Origin: Paenibacillus tritici
GTDB taxonomy: Bacteria; Bacillota; Bacilli; Paenibacillales; Paenibacillaceae
DNA: 64,000 bases
Direction: 5' to 3'
Assembly (NCBI RefSeq): GCF_013204885.1
Contig: NZ_JABMKX010000012.1
Location: 248,001 to 312,000 of the forward strand
Under the pieces are notes generated by a model. It had not been told where the DNA came from and made no database searches. It was given only the letters and a program-made list of their open reading frames with translations. Shown in pieces: positions 49,173 to 56,694 of this stretch; positions within the stretch are counted from its first letter, which is position 1, and each line of letters starts with the position of its first letter. Position numbers and translations under genes: made by a program.

Positions 49173-50306
49173 TTGGGCAAATTACAATTGATCGCCACCG
49201 CCCCCATGGGGCTGGAGGCTGTAGTAGCACGCGAATTAAACGAACTGGGTTATGAGACCACGGTCGAGAACGGACGGGTCTTGTTCAGCGGGGATTACAT
49301 CGACATCTGCCGCTGCAATCTGTGGCTGCGCACCTCTGACCGTGTACTGGTCAAGATGGGCCAGTTCCCGGCCAGAACCTTCGATGAGCTGTTCGAAGGC
49401 GTCAAAGCGATTAACTGGGAGGACTGGATTCCCGAGAACGGCGAATTTCCGGTCGAAGGCCGTTCCCACAAATCTCAACTGACGAGTGTTCCTGCCTGCC
49501 AGGGGATCGTCAAGAAGGCGATCGTCGAGAAGCTGAAGCTGTCGTACCGCACGGAATGGTTCCCTGAGAACGGCCCGCGGTATGTGGTTGAAGTCATTCT
49601 GCTGAATGACATTGCGCTGATCACCCTGGACACCACCGGACCGGCGCTGCACAAACGCGGCTACCGCCGCCAGGCCACTGAAGCGCCGCTGAAGGAGACC
49701 ATGGCTGCGGCTCTGATCCAGCTCAGCCGCTGGAACGGCCATCGCCCGCTGTACGACCCTTGCTGCGGATCAGGCACCATTCTGATCGAAGCCGCAATGA
49801 TCGCCTGGAATATCGCGCCGGGTCTGCGCCGCTCCTTCCCGTCCGAGCACTGGCCGGAGATTCCCCGGCGGCTGTGGGAAGAAGCCCGCGAGGAAGCCTT
49901 CGACGCTGTGCGCGACGATTACCCGCTGCAGCTGACCGGAACCGATATTGACCCGGCCGCGATTGAGATCGCCGAAGCGGCAGCGAAGAGCGCAGGCCTC
50001 TCCGGTGAGATTACCTTCAAGCATATCGCCGCTGCGAAGGCCCGGCCGGAAGGCGAATATGGCTGCATCATCACCAACCCGCCTTATGGCGAGCGGATCA
50101 GTAATGACAAGGAAGTGGAGAAGCTGACCCGCCAGTTCGGCGAGATGATGCTCTATCTGCCAACCTGGTCCTTCTTCGCCATCAGCCCGTATAAGGAATT
50201 CGAGCAATACTACGGACGCAAGGCGGACAAGCGCCGCAAGCTCTACAACGGCCGGATTGAATGCCAATACTATCAGTACCTGGGACCGCTGCCTCCGCGG
50301 AATTAG
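49173..50306 (+). CDS. ypsC: THUMP-domain rRNA guanine-N2 methyltransferase (YpsC/RlmL-like)
   Basis: 377 residues: ferredoxin-like/THUMP region (about 1-165) then a Rossmann methyltransferase (about 170-375) with DPCCGSGTILIEAA (SAM), TGTDIDPAAIE and the catalytic NPPYGER near 305. Matches Bacillus YpsC and the N-terminal half of E. coli RlmL, which make m2G in 23S rRNA. TTG start with GGAG ten bases upstream. Monocistronic with a strong terminator. Confidence 0.92.
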   Translation: MGKLQLIATAPMGLEAVVARELNELGYETTVENGRVLFSGDYIDICRCNLWLRTSDRVLVKMGQFPARTFDELFEGVKAINWEDWIPENGEFPVEGRSHKSQLTSVPACQGIVKKAIVEKLKLSYRTEWFPENGPRYVVEVILLNDIALITLDTTGPALHKRGYRRQATEAPLKETMAAALIQLSRWNGHRPLYDPCCGSGTILIEAAMIAWNIAPGLRRSFPSEHWPEIPRRLWEEAREEAFDAVRDDYPLQLTGTDIDPAAIEIAEAAAKSAGLSGEITFKHIAAAKARPEGEYGCIITNPPYGERISNDKEVEKLTRQFGEMMLYLPTWSFFAISPYKEFEQYYGRKADKRRKLYNGRIECQYYQYLGPLPPRN

Positions 50307-50363
50307 GATGCGGGGCGAGGGTTAAGCAGTTTTGCAGTTAAGTAACTATCCCTAAAAAGCAAA

Positions 50364-50412
50364 GAGCCTTAAGTCACATGAAGCACTTTGTGCTATGGAC
50401 TTAAGGCTTTTT
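50364..50412 (+). terminator. Terminator of ypsC
   Basis: AGCCTTAAGTC pairs with GACTTAAGGCT around inner AGCA/TGCT, then five T. Confidence 0.92.
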
Positions 50413-50456
50413 GTTCTCACTTAAGCCCCTGTTGCTGCTCCGTTAACCCTTGCAGC

Positions 50457-50655
50457 TGCACATTGTATGTTGTTTTTGGCATACATTTACCCCACTCACC
50501 CCCGCACCTGCACATTGTATGTTGTTTTCCACATACATTTGCCACGCTCACCCCCGTAGCTACACATTGTATGTTGTTTTCCACACACATTTGCCCCGCT
50601 CACCCCCGCAGTTGCACATTGTATGTTGTTTTCGGCATACATTTGCGGGTGGAAT
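50457..50655 (+). repeat. 52-bp tandem array, left of the nuclease gene
   Basis: Units begin at 50457, 50509, 50561 and 50613: exact 52-base period, the last truncated. Each unit has TGCACATTGTATG, a T-rich centre (TTGTTTTCCA or TTGTTTTTGG), CATACATTTGCCCCGC and TCACCCCCGCAGC. TGTATG and CATACA form a hairpin with a 10-base loop. Whole unit is conserved, unlike a CRISPR. Confidence 0.85.
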
Positions 50656-50661
50656 CAGACC

Positions 50662-51342
50662 TTAAACCAAATCTGGACTTTGCAGCGTACCTACATACTC
50701 ATAGTAAATAATCCTTTGAGATACTCCTCGAGCTACAGGGCGAAATTTACCTTTATCCACCAACATGCGGCTGTACTTAATGACTGTCGCGGTTTGCAGT
50801 TCAAGCTCTCTCGCAGCATTCCCCGGACGAAGAACACGATTGTAACGGATGGCTAATCGCATTAACTCTCGTTCAATTCTGGAATAAGCTTTCTCTGTAC
50901 TCTGATTTGTAGTTCCTGCCAACAAATAAGGAAACAAAAGGTTCCGCAGTGCGGAAAGGATGAATGATGGATTATCTTTCATCTCGTCTAGAGAGATGTA
51001 GAGCACCACGCAATCTTGTGATTGCAGGAAGAGACCCCGATTCAGGTCCATCCGGTATTTGCTCCGATCCGTGCCATGCGACCCAAAATCCATAATCTCA
51101 AACGCAATGCGCGAAGATCCAACCTTCCATAGTAAATCGACAAAATAGGATCTGCCACGCCAGTCCTTTACTTCGTATTCCGGATGCAGTCCGTGAAAAT
51201 GTCCGGCAAGCGGCCACCATACACTTTCGACGAATAAGCGGTTCCCGTAGCCATGTCCCCGCTTAAGCGCATCTAGCCGCTCCCCCTTTCTTCGTTTGAG
51301 ATGATTGCTTAACCATTGATCATGCTCTCCAGCAAAGCCCAT
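50662..51342 (-). CDS. Predicted PD-(D/E)xK-like nuclease with C-terminal HTH
   Basis: 226 residues from the ATG at 51342 (GGGGGGA upstream). The middle resembles DUF559/Vsr-type nucleases: RSYFVDLLWK (candidate Asp), then RIAFEIMDFGSH (candidate Glu; the usual Lys/Gln position is Met-Asp), then KYRMDLNRGLFLQSQDCVVL, YISLDEMKDNP and SALRNLLFPYL. The C-terminal 70 residues (about 150-220; NAARELELQTATVIKYSRML) look like a winged helix. Enzymatic activity is uncertain because the motif is altered. Lies between two arrays of the same 52-base repeat, with a terminator-like hairpin 40 bases before it. Alternative: a DNA-binding regulator that kept a dead nuclease fold. Confidence 0.6.
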   Translation of the reverse strand: MGFAGEHDQWLSNHLKRRKGERLDALKRGHGYGNRLFVESVWWPLAGHFHGLHPEYEVKDWRGRSYFVDLLWKVGSSRIAFEIMDFGSHGTDRSKYRMDLNRGLFLQSQDCVVLYISLDEMKDNPSFILSALRNLLFPYLLAGTTNQSTEKAYSRIERELMRLAIRYNRVLRPGNAARELELQTATVIKYSRMLVDKGKFRPVARGVSQRIIYYEYVGTLQSPDLV

Positions 51343-51379
51343 TTCAGTCCCCCCGCTTAGCATTGAAATTAATCTCAGA

Positions 51380-51421
51380 ACACACAAAACCCCGCCTCCT
51401 TCTGAATGGAAGGGAGCGGGG
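51380..51421 (-). terminator. Terminator or attenuator before the nuclease gene
   Basis: Minus strand: CCCCGC..CTTC pairs with GAAG..GCGGGG, then TTTTG. No gene ends upstream, so it could shut off a leader transcript starting near a TATAAT at 51501-51496. The stretch 51422-51586 holds no gene I recognise; it contains GTCCCACTTTTGGGC, a palindrome-like run that may be a remnant of a mobile element. Confidence 0.6.
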
Positions 51422-51586
51422 CATTCTTTGCCGCGTTAATTTGTACCTAAAATTAGTGTCCCACTTTTGGGCAACGAATGCAATATAAAGGTAGTATTAT
51501 AGAGTTACAATTTCCTCCGGTATAAAAATCAGCAAGAGCTTGTTAGTATTGGTAAACCCAAATCTTTACTTCCTGCCCTTGCGGCA

Positions 51587-51887
51587 GTAAAGAATGTATG
51601 TTGTTTTGGCATACATTTCCTCCGTTCACCCTCACAGCTGCACATTGTATGTTTTTTTCCACACACATTTGCCCCGTTCACCCTTGCAGCTGCATATTGT
51701 ATGTTGTTTTCCATATACATTTGCTCCGCTCACCCTTGCAGCTGCATATTGTATGTTGTTTTCCACATACATTTGCCCCGTTCACCCTCATAGCTACACA
51801 TTGTATGTTGTTTTTGGCATACACTCGGCCCGCCCCCCCACGCCCCCGCCCATTGTGTTCGGTTTTTCGCATACATCCGCACACACC
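51587..51887 (+). repeat. 52-bp tandem array, right of the nuclease gene
   Basis: Units begin near 51587 (partial), then 51639, 51691, 51743, 51795 and 51847 (decayed). Same 52-base period, same sequence and same orientation as the array at 50457-50655. The last unit keeps only the hairpin half (CATTGTGTTCGGTTTTTCGC). Confidence 0.85.
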
Positions 51888-51919
51888 AAAACAGCCCCCG
51901 CAAATAACGCGGGGGCTGT
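51888..51919 (-). terminator. Terminator of the DUF1450/HesB-like genes
   Basis: Minus strand: ACAGCCCCCGC-GTTATTT-GCGGGGGCTGT (11 bp), then TTT. Confidence 0.85.
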
Positions 51920-51960
51920 GCATTGAAACTAACTGTCTAACAGCTCAGCTCGGACCCGAG

Positions 51961-52200
51961 CTACGCCTTCTCCACCGGCCGCTTAACGAAAGCTTCCGCT
52001 TTGGCCAGCACCTCGTCTTCTGTCGGACCGCTGATGTAACGGCCGTTGATGTAGACGAACGGGCGTTTGCCGCAAGGTCCGCAGTAGGAGATGCAGCCTG
52101 TCTTGATTTCGGCATCAGGTGCCATCTTCAGCAGCTTGGGCACGATGCTTTTCATTTTGATATGATTGCACTCGTCACATAATCTTATATCGTTAGCCAT
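51961..52200 (-). CDS. DUF1450 (YuzB-like) small cysteine protein
   Basis: 79 residues. Four cysteines: LCDECNH (about 7-11) and GCISYCGPCGKRPF (about 36-46), a possible metal or Fe-S site. Typical of the YuzB family of Bacilli, function unknown. ATG 52200 with AAGGGT eight bases upstream (longer frame has no site). 42 bases after the HesB-like gene, the pair ending in one terminator, which suggests a shared role in Fe-S or metal handling (inference). Confidence 0.85.
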   Translation of the reverse strand: MANDIRLCDECNHIKMKSIVPKLLKMAPDAEIKTGCISYCGPCGKRPFVYINGRYISGPTEDEVLAKAEAFVKRPVEKA

Positions 52201-52242
52201 GAAGCAACCCTTCTTTATGTCCGTAAAATAAGGGCGGATCAA

Positions 52243-52545
52243 CTAGTGATCGCCATGATTTCCTTTAGACGGATTAGTAATAACGAAACCTTCTTCGGGT
52301 AAGTAGAGATAATCAATCTTCACTCCGTCCAGCAGCGGCTGGCTCGGATCAAGAATGACATCGATATCCTTGTCAGTGGAGACCACTACATCGTTCTCCT
52401 TGGGCGTGTCCAGATCCAGTCCATAGTGGGCATGATCGCCGTGGGCATGTGTAATGGCTACACGCAGCTTAAGCTCGCTGTTGCCTTCAAGCTCCATGGT
52501 TTTTTTTATCACTTTAGCCGCATTGCGGGTAATTTTGACGTTCAT
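52243..52545 (-). CDS. HesB/IscA-like protein without the usual cysteines
   Basis: 100 residues with the IscA-like fold pattern: MNVKITRNAAKVIKKTM, KLRVAITHAHGDHAHYGLDL, VVVSTDKDIDVILDP, KIDYLYLPEEGFVITNP. The three cluster-binding cysteines of IscA (C-x63-C-G-C type) are all absent; instead there is a His-rich loop (HAHGDHAHYG) and the end SKGNHGDH. It may bind a metal by histidines or have lost cluster carriage. ATG 52545 with GGAG ten bases upstream. Upstream of the DUF1450 gene. Confidence 0.8.
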   Translation of the reverse strand: MNVKITRNAAKVIKKTMELEGNSELKLRVAITHAHGDHAHYGLDLDTPKENDVVVSTDKDIDVILDPSQPLLDGVKIDYLYLPEEGFVITNPSKGNHGDH

Positions 52546-52670
52546 CCGAATCCATCTCCCAGGCATCTATAGTTTAAATACTCAATAATTCATTTTAAGG
52601 AATATAGGCCGATAAAGCAACCATTAGCTGACATTCATCCGCAGTTGCACCAGTATTTTTCGCTAAAACA

Positions 52671-52922
52671 TCATCTTCCGCTGCTCAGCGCCGCATATTT
52701 GCGGTCCATCCGTGTCACGAACCAGCCCATCAGCAGCATTGTTACTCCGATATCGTCAATCGGTATGAACGGCATGAAGTCGGGCAGTACCCAGTATAGC
52801 AGTGCCGGAATAGTGAACAGCAGCTTATCTCCCATAGCGACCTCCGGTGAAATAATATATCGCCAGGAGCTGCGGAATATATGAGACCATTGTTTGAGCG
52901 ACAACAGTTTTCTGAATTTCAT
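52671..52922 (-). CDS. DUF1232 (YkvA-like) small membrane protein
   Basis: 83 residues; ATG 52922 with GGGAGG seven bases upstream. A helical N terminus (LLSLKQWSHIFRSSWRYIIS), then LPDFMPFIPIDDIGVTMLLM, the DUF1232 signature of two short helices around a Pro/Asp turn (usually YLLSPIDLIPDFIPVLGYLDD). C-terminal helix ends MDRKYAA. Membrane-associated; no known function. Confidence 0.8.
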   Translation of the reverse strand: MKFRKLLSLKQWSHIFRSSWRYIISPEVAMGDKLLFTIPALLYWVLPDFMPFIPIDDIGVTMLLMGWFVTRMDRKYAALSSGR

Positions 52923-52965
52923 AAGTAGTCCTCCCTGCTTCATTTGCTTGAGATCCCTTGAAATA

Positions 52966-53018
52966 GAAAAGGGCACAGCCGCTGAGCACCTAATGGAAGG
53001 ATTGCGGCCGTACCCTTT
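52966..53018 (-). terminator. Terminator of the carbohydrate locus
   Basis: Minus strand: AAAGGGTACGGCCGC pairs with GCGGCTGTGCCCTTT over 15 positions, two being G-U pairs possible only on this strand, then TTTTC. It follows the beta-helix gene stop by 74 bases. Confidence 0.8.
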
Positions 53019-53091
53019 GCTGTTATCTTACGCAAATTTGCAGAAATCGTTTCATTTTTAAAATAAAATTTGATCGGTCGCCCCGCCAACC

Positions 53092-55212
53092 TTACTCGGT
53101 AACCTTAACGTCATCCATCCGTGCAGTGCTGGAATGCATCCGCAGGCCAATCTTCCCTCCGGCCGGCTGCGCCGCCGTATCGGTCCACTGGATCAGCTGG
53201 CTCCCTCCGGCAGATGCTGTAATCGTAGTACCGCTGACTGTCACCTTCATCTCTGTCCACTGGCCAGGCGTAACGGCAAAGCTGGCGCTGCTGACCATCG
53301 TGAGTGTTCCGGCTGTTTTTTTGAACAGCTCCGCCTTGTCGCCGGAATCGTTCAGCCGGAACATGTAATAATTGGAAGCATCCGCATACCGGAACAGAAG
53401 TCCGGCGTTGGCGAAGGTATTCAGCAGCTTAACTTTGGCAGAATACGTGTAATCCCTCCAGGAGGCGTCGCCCGTATAGGCAAGCGCTTCTCCTGTCCCG
53501 GAGTTCTGTGATAGAGCCTTCGAACCGTCATCCTCTATACTCCAGGCTCCGCCGGAAGTCGTCCATCCGCTGGAATTGCCATCCTCAAAATCATCCTGGA
53601 ACAGCATAACCGGAGGTGTAATCGTACCCTGGAATTCAAAAGCTCCGATATCCGGCGCGCCGTTATACAGTGTATTCCCGAAGTAGTCCTGTCCTCCGTT
53701 ATCGGCAACCACCACCCCGGCATTAAGCAGCGGAGAGGTCAGAGCCAGCTTATAGCCGTCTGCTGAAGTGAGGCCGGTGGCCGTGCCGGGACTTACGAAT
53801 CCGGGATTGCCGGTGATTTTATGGGGATCGTTCGGAACGCTTGAATTCAGCCCGTAGAAGCTGTTGTGATCATACGTCATTCTCGGGCTGTTCGTGTACT
53901 GGCCGCTGGCCCCATTATAAAAGATATTGTTCGTGTAATAAGCCATTCCTGTGTTGCTCGCATGGGTCAGCGCCTTATTCTGCGTGCCCGAACGGTAGAT
54001 GATGTTGTTGTAGACATAGAGATTACCGCCGCCGTTCACCAGATGGAACACCCCGTTCGCATCCTTGTCGTTCTGGCTGATATTGTAGCGGAAAATATTA
54101 TTGTTCGTGTTGTTCATGACCAGCAGCGTGCCGCCTTCGTTGTTATAGCTGAAATTATACTGGTAGATGCTGTCGTGCACCTCGATATCGAAGTCCCACG
54201 GCTGACCGTCTCCGCCCAGCATCCGGGTATCGGAGGCCTCGTTGTACTGGAAAATAGCACCCTTCGTATAATAAGCCCACTGCGCCGCAACAACAGTGAT
54301 ATCCTCCAGGTAATTGACGATGGATGTATTCACCTCGCAGGCTTCTCCGATGGACTTCGTCTTATTGTATTCGATCAGCGGCGAGGCGCTGGCTCTGACC
54401 AGGATGCCGTCCCGGTGGATCTTCTCCACCACATTGCCGCGGATCACCACACCCCGGAAGGCATCGAACTTATGCGTCCAGGCACTGTTGAAAAAAGCAT
54501 CCGTCATCGTCTGAATCCCTGTATCCGCCACGTTGATCACGGTGTTATTCTCGATCAGAATATCTTCCCAGGTGCTCTCCGGTCCAGTATTTGCTCCGCG
54601 CGCATGGAAGTTGATGCCGCCTGTGCGGCGGTCTGTGCCGAAGATATCGTGAATGTCGAGATTCCGGATATAAATATGCCGGAAGTTCCCCGCTCCTGCT
54701 CCATCCCCCACCACCAGCACGCCGTTCCTCCGCATATCCGTGGGCTGCTGTCCGCTTGTAATCTCCAGATTATGAATCTCCCAATACGAGACATTGCGCA
54801 GCCGGACACCGAAGCCTTCTCCGCCCACAGCGGTGTTGCCGAAATGAATCAGCGGCTTGGCTCCGCTCCCGTAGCGGTCAACTGTAATCGGATTCCCCTC
54901 AGAGCCTGAGCCCTTAAGATCCAGATACTGGTCATTCCATACACTGCCCGCCTTAAGCAGAATCCGGTCTCCCGGGCTGAAGGTCAAGCTGTTCACTTGG
55001 CCCAGCGTTTTCCAGGCTGCAGCTTCACTGGTGCCGGAATTGCTGTCGCTGCCCTGGGCAGAATCGACGTAATATGTGTTGCCTGCCGCCTCTGCAACAG
55101 GACCTGACAAGCCGGATAGTAGACTGAACAGTAAAAATGCAATCATGCCCAGCAGGGTCAACCTGCGCGGCCTGCCTTGCCTTGAATTATGTCTCACATG
55201 GTTACTTGTCAT
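53092..55212 (-). CDS. Secreted right-handed beta-helix protein (polysaccharide lyase-like)
   Basis: 706 residues. Signal peptide (about 1-42: basic start, LTLLGMIAFLLFSLLSGL, cleavage near AEA-AG). About 45-520: parallel beta-helix with NTYYVDSAQGSDSNSGTSEA start and many Asn-rich turns (NNTNNNIFRYN, YNNIIYRSG), as in pectate-lyase-like and chondroitinase-B-like proteins. About 530-700: a lectin-like beta-sandwich (FQDDFEDGNSSGWTTSGG to MDDVKV), likely a carbohydrate-binding module. ATG at 55212. Last gene of the locus; acts outside the cell on a polysaccharide whose identity is unknown. Confidence 0.88.
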   Translation of the reverse strand: MTSNHVRHNSRQGRPRRLTLLGMIAFLLFSLLSGLSGPVAEAAGNTYYVDSAQGSDSNSGTSEAAAWKTLGQVNSLTFSPGDRILLKAGSVWNDQYLDLKGSGSEGNPITVDRYGSGAKPLIHFGNTAVGGEGFGVRLRNVSYWEIHNLEITSGQQPTDMRRNGVLVVGDGAGAGNFRHIYIRNLDIHDIFGTDRRTGGINFHARGANTGPESTWEDILIENNTVINVADTGIQTMTDAFFNSAWTHKFDAFRGVVIRGNVVEKIHRDGILVRASASPLIEYNKTKSIGEACEVNTSIVNYLEDITVVAAQWAYYTKGAIFQYNEASDTRMLGGDGQPWDFDIEVHDSIYQYNFSYNNEGGTLLVMNNTNNNIFRYNISQNDKDANGVFHLVNGGGNLYVYNNIIYRSGTQNKALTHASNTGMAYYTNNIFYNGASGQYTNSPRMTYDHNSFYGLNSSVPNDPHKITGNPGFVSPGTATGLTSADGYKLALTSPLLNAGVVVADNGGQDYFGNTLYNGAPDIGAFEFQGTITPPVMLFQDDFEDGNSSGWTTSGGAWSIEDDGSKALSQNSGTGEALAYTGDASWRDYTYSAKVKLLNTFANAGLLFRYADASNYYMFRLNDSGDKAELFKKTAGTLTMVSSASFAVTPGQWTEMKVTVSGTTITASAGGSQLIQWTDTAAQPAGGKIGLRMHSSTARMDDVKVTE

Positions 55213-55235
55213 TCTAATCACTCTCCCGCAATTAG

Positions 55236-56588
55236 TTATAACGCTGTGATCGCCTCTCCCAGCCAGGCTCCCTGCCCGACCAGCCCGTGCTGAAGCGCGG
55301 TGATATCCACCTTCCGGCTTAAGCTGTCCGTTCCGGCGGCCATCGCCGCCGCCATTCCTGCCGCCTGCCCCATAGCGAAGCAGTTGGGCATCACACGCAG
55401 CGAGCCTTGCACCACACGGTCCGAGGAGGCTGCGCGCCCGGCCACCCATACATTCTCCAGGCCAACCGGCAGCATACAGCGGTAGGGAACACCGTGGGAC
55501 TTACCGGGCGGCAGATGGTGAATATGCATCGCCCCGCTGCTGCGCGCCATATGGATATCAATGAAATAGCTGTTACGGGCAATATCATCCGGGAAGGAGG
55601 CCATATTCATGAAATCCTCCTGGGTCAGAACGTAGTCGCCCACAATCCGCCGCGTCTCGCGGATGCCGATCTGCTCACCGGTAGACACCAGATGGGCCTG
55701 TTCGAATCCGGGAACATACGCCCGGAAGAATTCCAGCTGGCGGCGGACCAGCTTACGCCCCTCTATGGCTCCCCGGGTCAAGTCCTCGGCTCTTACGCCG
55801 TCAATACCAAACACATGGCCGAAATTGACACCGACCAGATAGTCGGCAACCCAGGACAGCCCGGAGACGGAGTCCCGGCCCTGCGGCAGCTTCCCGTCCG
55901 CTTGCGCCCGCTGTACGGCTGCATGAATCTGATCGGTGTCACCGCTTTCATTCCGGTATTGCTCAAAACGCCTGCGGTCCACATTGGCCAGCAGGTAACA
56001 CATGGTCGCGGCTTGAAGCTCGCCTGCTTCCCCGCCTTTGTGGAACGGCGCACCCGCCAAGGCGGCCAGATCGGCATCACCGGTCGTATCAATGACCGTT
56101 TTGGCCCGGATGAGGCTCCGGCCGGACTTGTTGACGATCACTACACCGTCAATTCTGCCTCCGTCCCTATCCATAACCGTCTGGCTGGCGATGGTATGGA
56201 GCAGTACCTCAGCTCCGCTCTCCGTAACAGCCTCGTCATACACGCGCTTCAGCACCTCCGGGTCGATTGGCACCCAATCCAGCTCGGCTCCGAAACGTTC
56301 GCGGAATTCCGGCTCACATTCCGCCTTCATCCGCTCCAGCAGTTCGAGGCCGATGCCGCGCACCACAGCCTTCTCCCCGTCGCTGTAAGGGCAGAAGGCC
56401 GGAACCAGAGCAACGGTACCCATGCCGCCCAGGAAGCCGCGCTGCTCAATCAGCAGGGTCCGGGCCCCGCTCCGGGCCGCCGATATCGCCGCCGCCACCC
56501 CGGCAGGCCCGCCGCCCGCAACGAGCACATCCACCTCGCGGGATATCGTTATATCCTCTGCAGGCAAGGTAAATACAGTTCTATTCAT
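55236..56588 (-). CDS. FAD-dependent oxidoreductase 1
   Basis: 450 residues, FAD_oxidored (PF12831-type) family. Rossmann DVLVAGGGPAGVAAAISAAR (20-39), RGFLGGMGT near 50, VIDTTGDADLAALAG near 164, and the C-terminal VAGRAASSDRVVQGSLRVMP, FAMGQAAGMAAA. No signal peptide, so cytoplasmic. A clear paralogue is at the other end of the locus (63391). These enzymes are often beside sugar ABC transporters and lyases, perhaps oxidising an unsaturated or dehydrated sugar; reaction unproven. ATG with AAGGAGG upstream. Confidence 0.88.
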   Translation of the reverse strand: MNRTVFTLPAEDITISREVDVLVAGGGPAGVAAAISAARSGARTLLIEQRGFLGGMGTVALVPAFCPYSDGEKAVVRGIGLELLERMKAECEPEFRERFGAELDWVPIDPEVLKRVYDEAVTESGAEVLLHTIASQTVMDRDGGRIDGVVIVNKSGRSLIRAKTVIDTTGDADLAALAGAPFHKGGEAGELQAATMCYLLANVDRRRFEQYRNESGDTDQIHAAVQRAQADGKLPQGRDSVSGLSWVADYLVGVNFGHVFGIDGVRAEDLTRGAIEGRKLVRRQLEFFRAYVPGFEQAHLVSTGEQIGIRETRRIVGDYVLTQEDFMNMASFPDDIARNSYFIDIHMARSSGAMHIHHLPPGKSHGVPYRCMLPVGLENVWVAGRAASSDRVVQGSLRVMPNCFAMGQAAGMAAAMAAGTDSLSRKVDITALQHGLVGQGAWLGEAITAL

Positions 56589-56694
56589 CGTTCTTCCTCC
56601 TTGAAGCTATACTTAGACTCCTCACCATTATAGTGAGGCGGAGGCGTCTATAGCGTGCAGACTGATTGCCTGTTCCGGTGGACAGTTTTGACTT

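Noticed and set aside
51440..51480. Insertion-sequence end (GTCCCACTTTTGGGC region)
   Set aside because: No transposase fragment, no matching inverted end and no target duplication found in the flanks.
51529..51720. Small Cys-rich frames in the 52-bp array (repeated MCSCKGER-like peptides)
   Set aside because: 52 is not a multiple of three, so peptide repeats shift frame from unit to unit; no ribosome site.
50457..51887. CRISPR arrays
   Set aside because: The whole 52-base unit is conserved, including what would be the spacer, and no cas genes are near.
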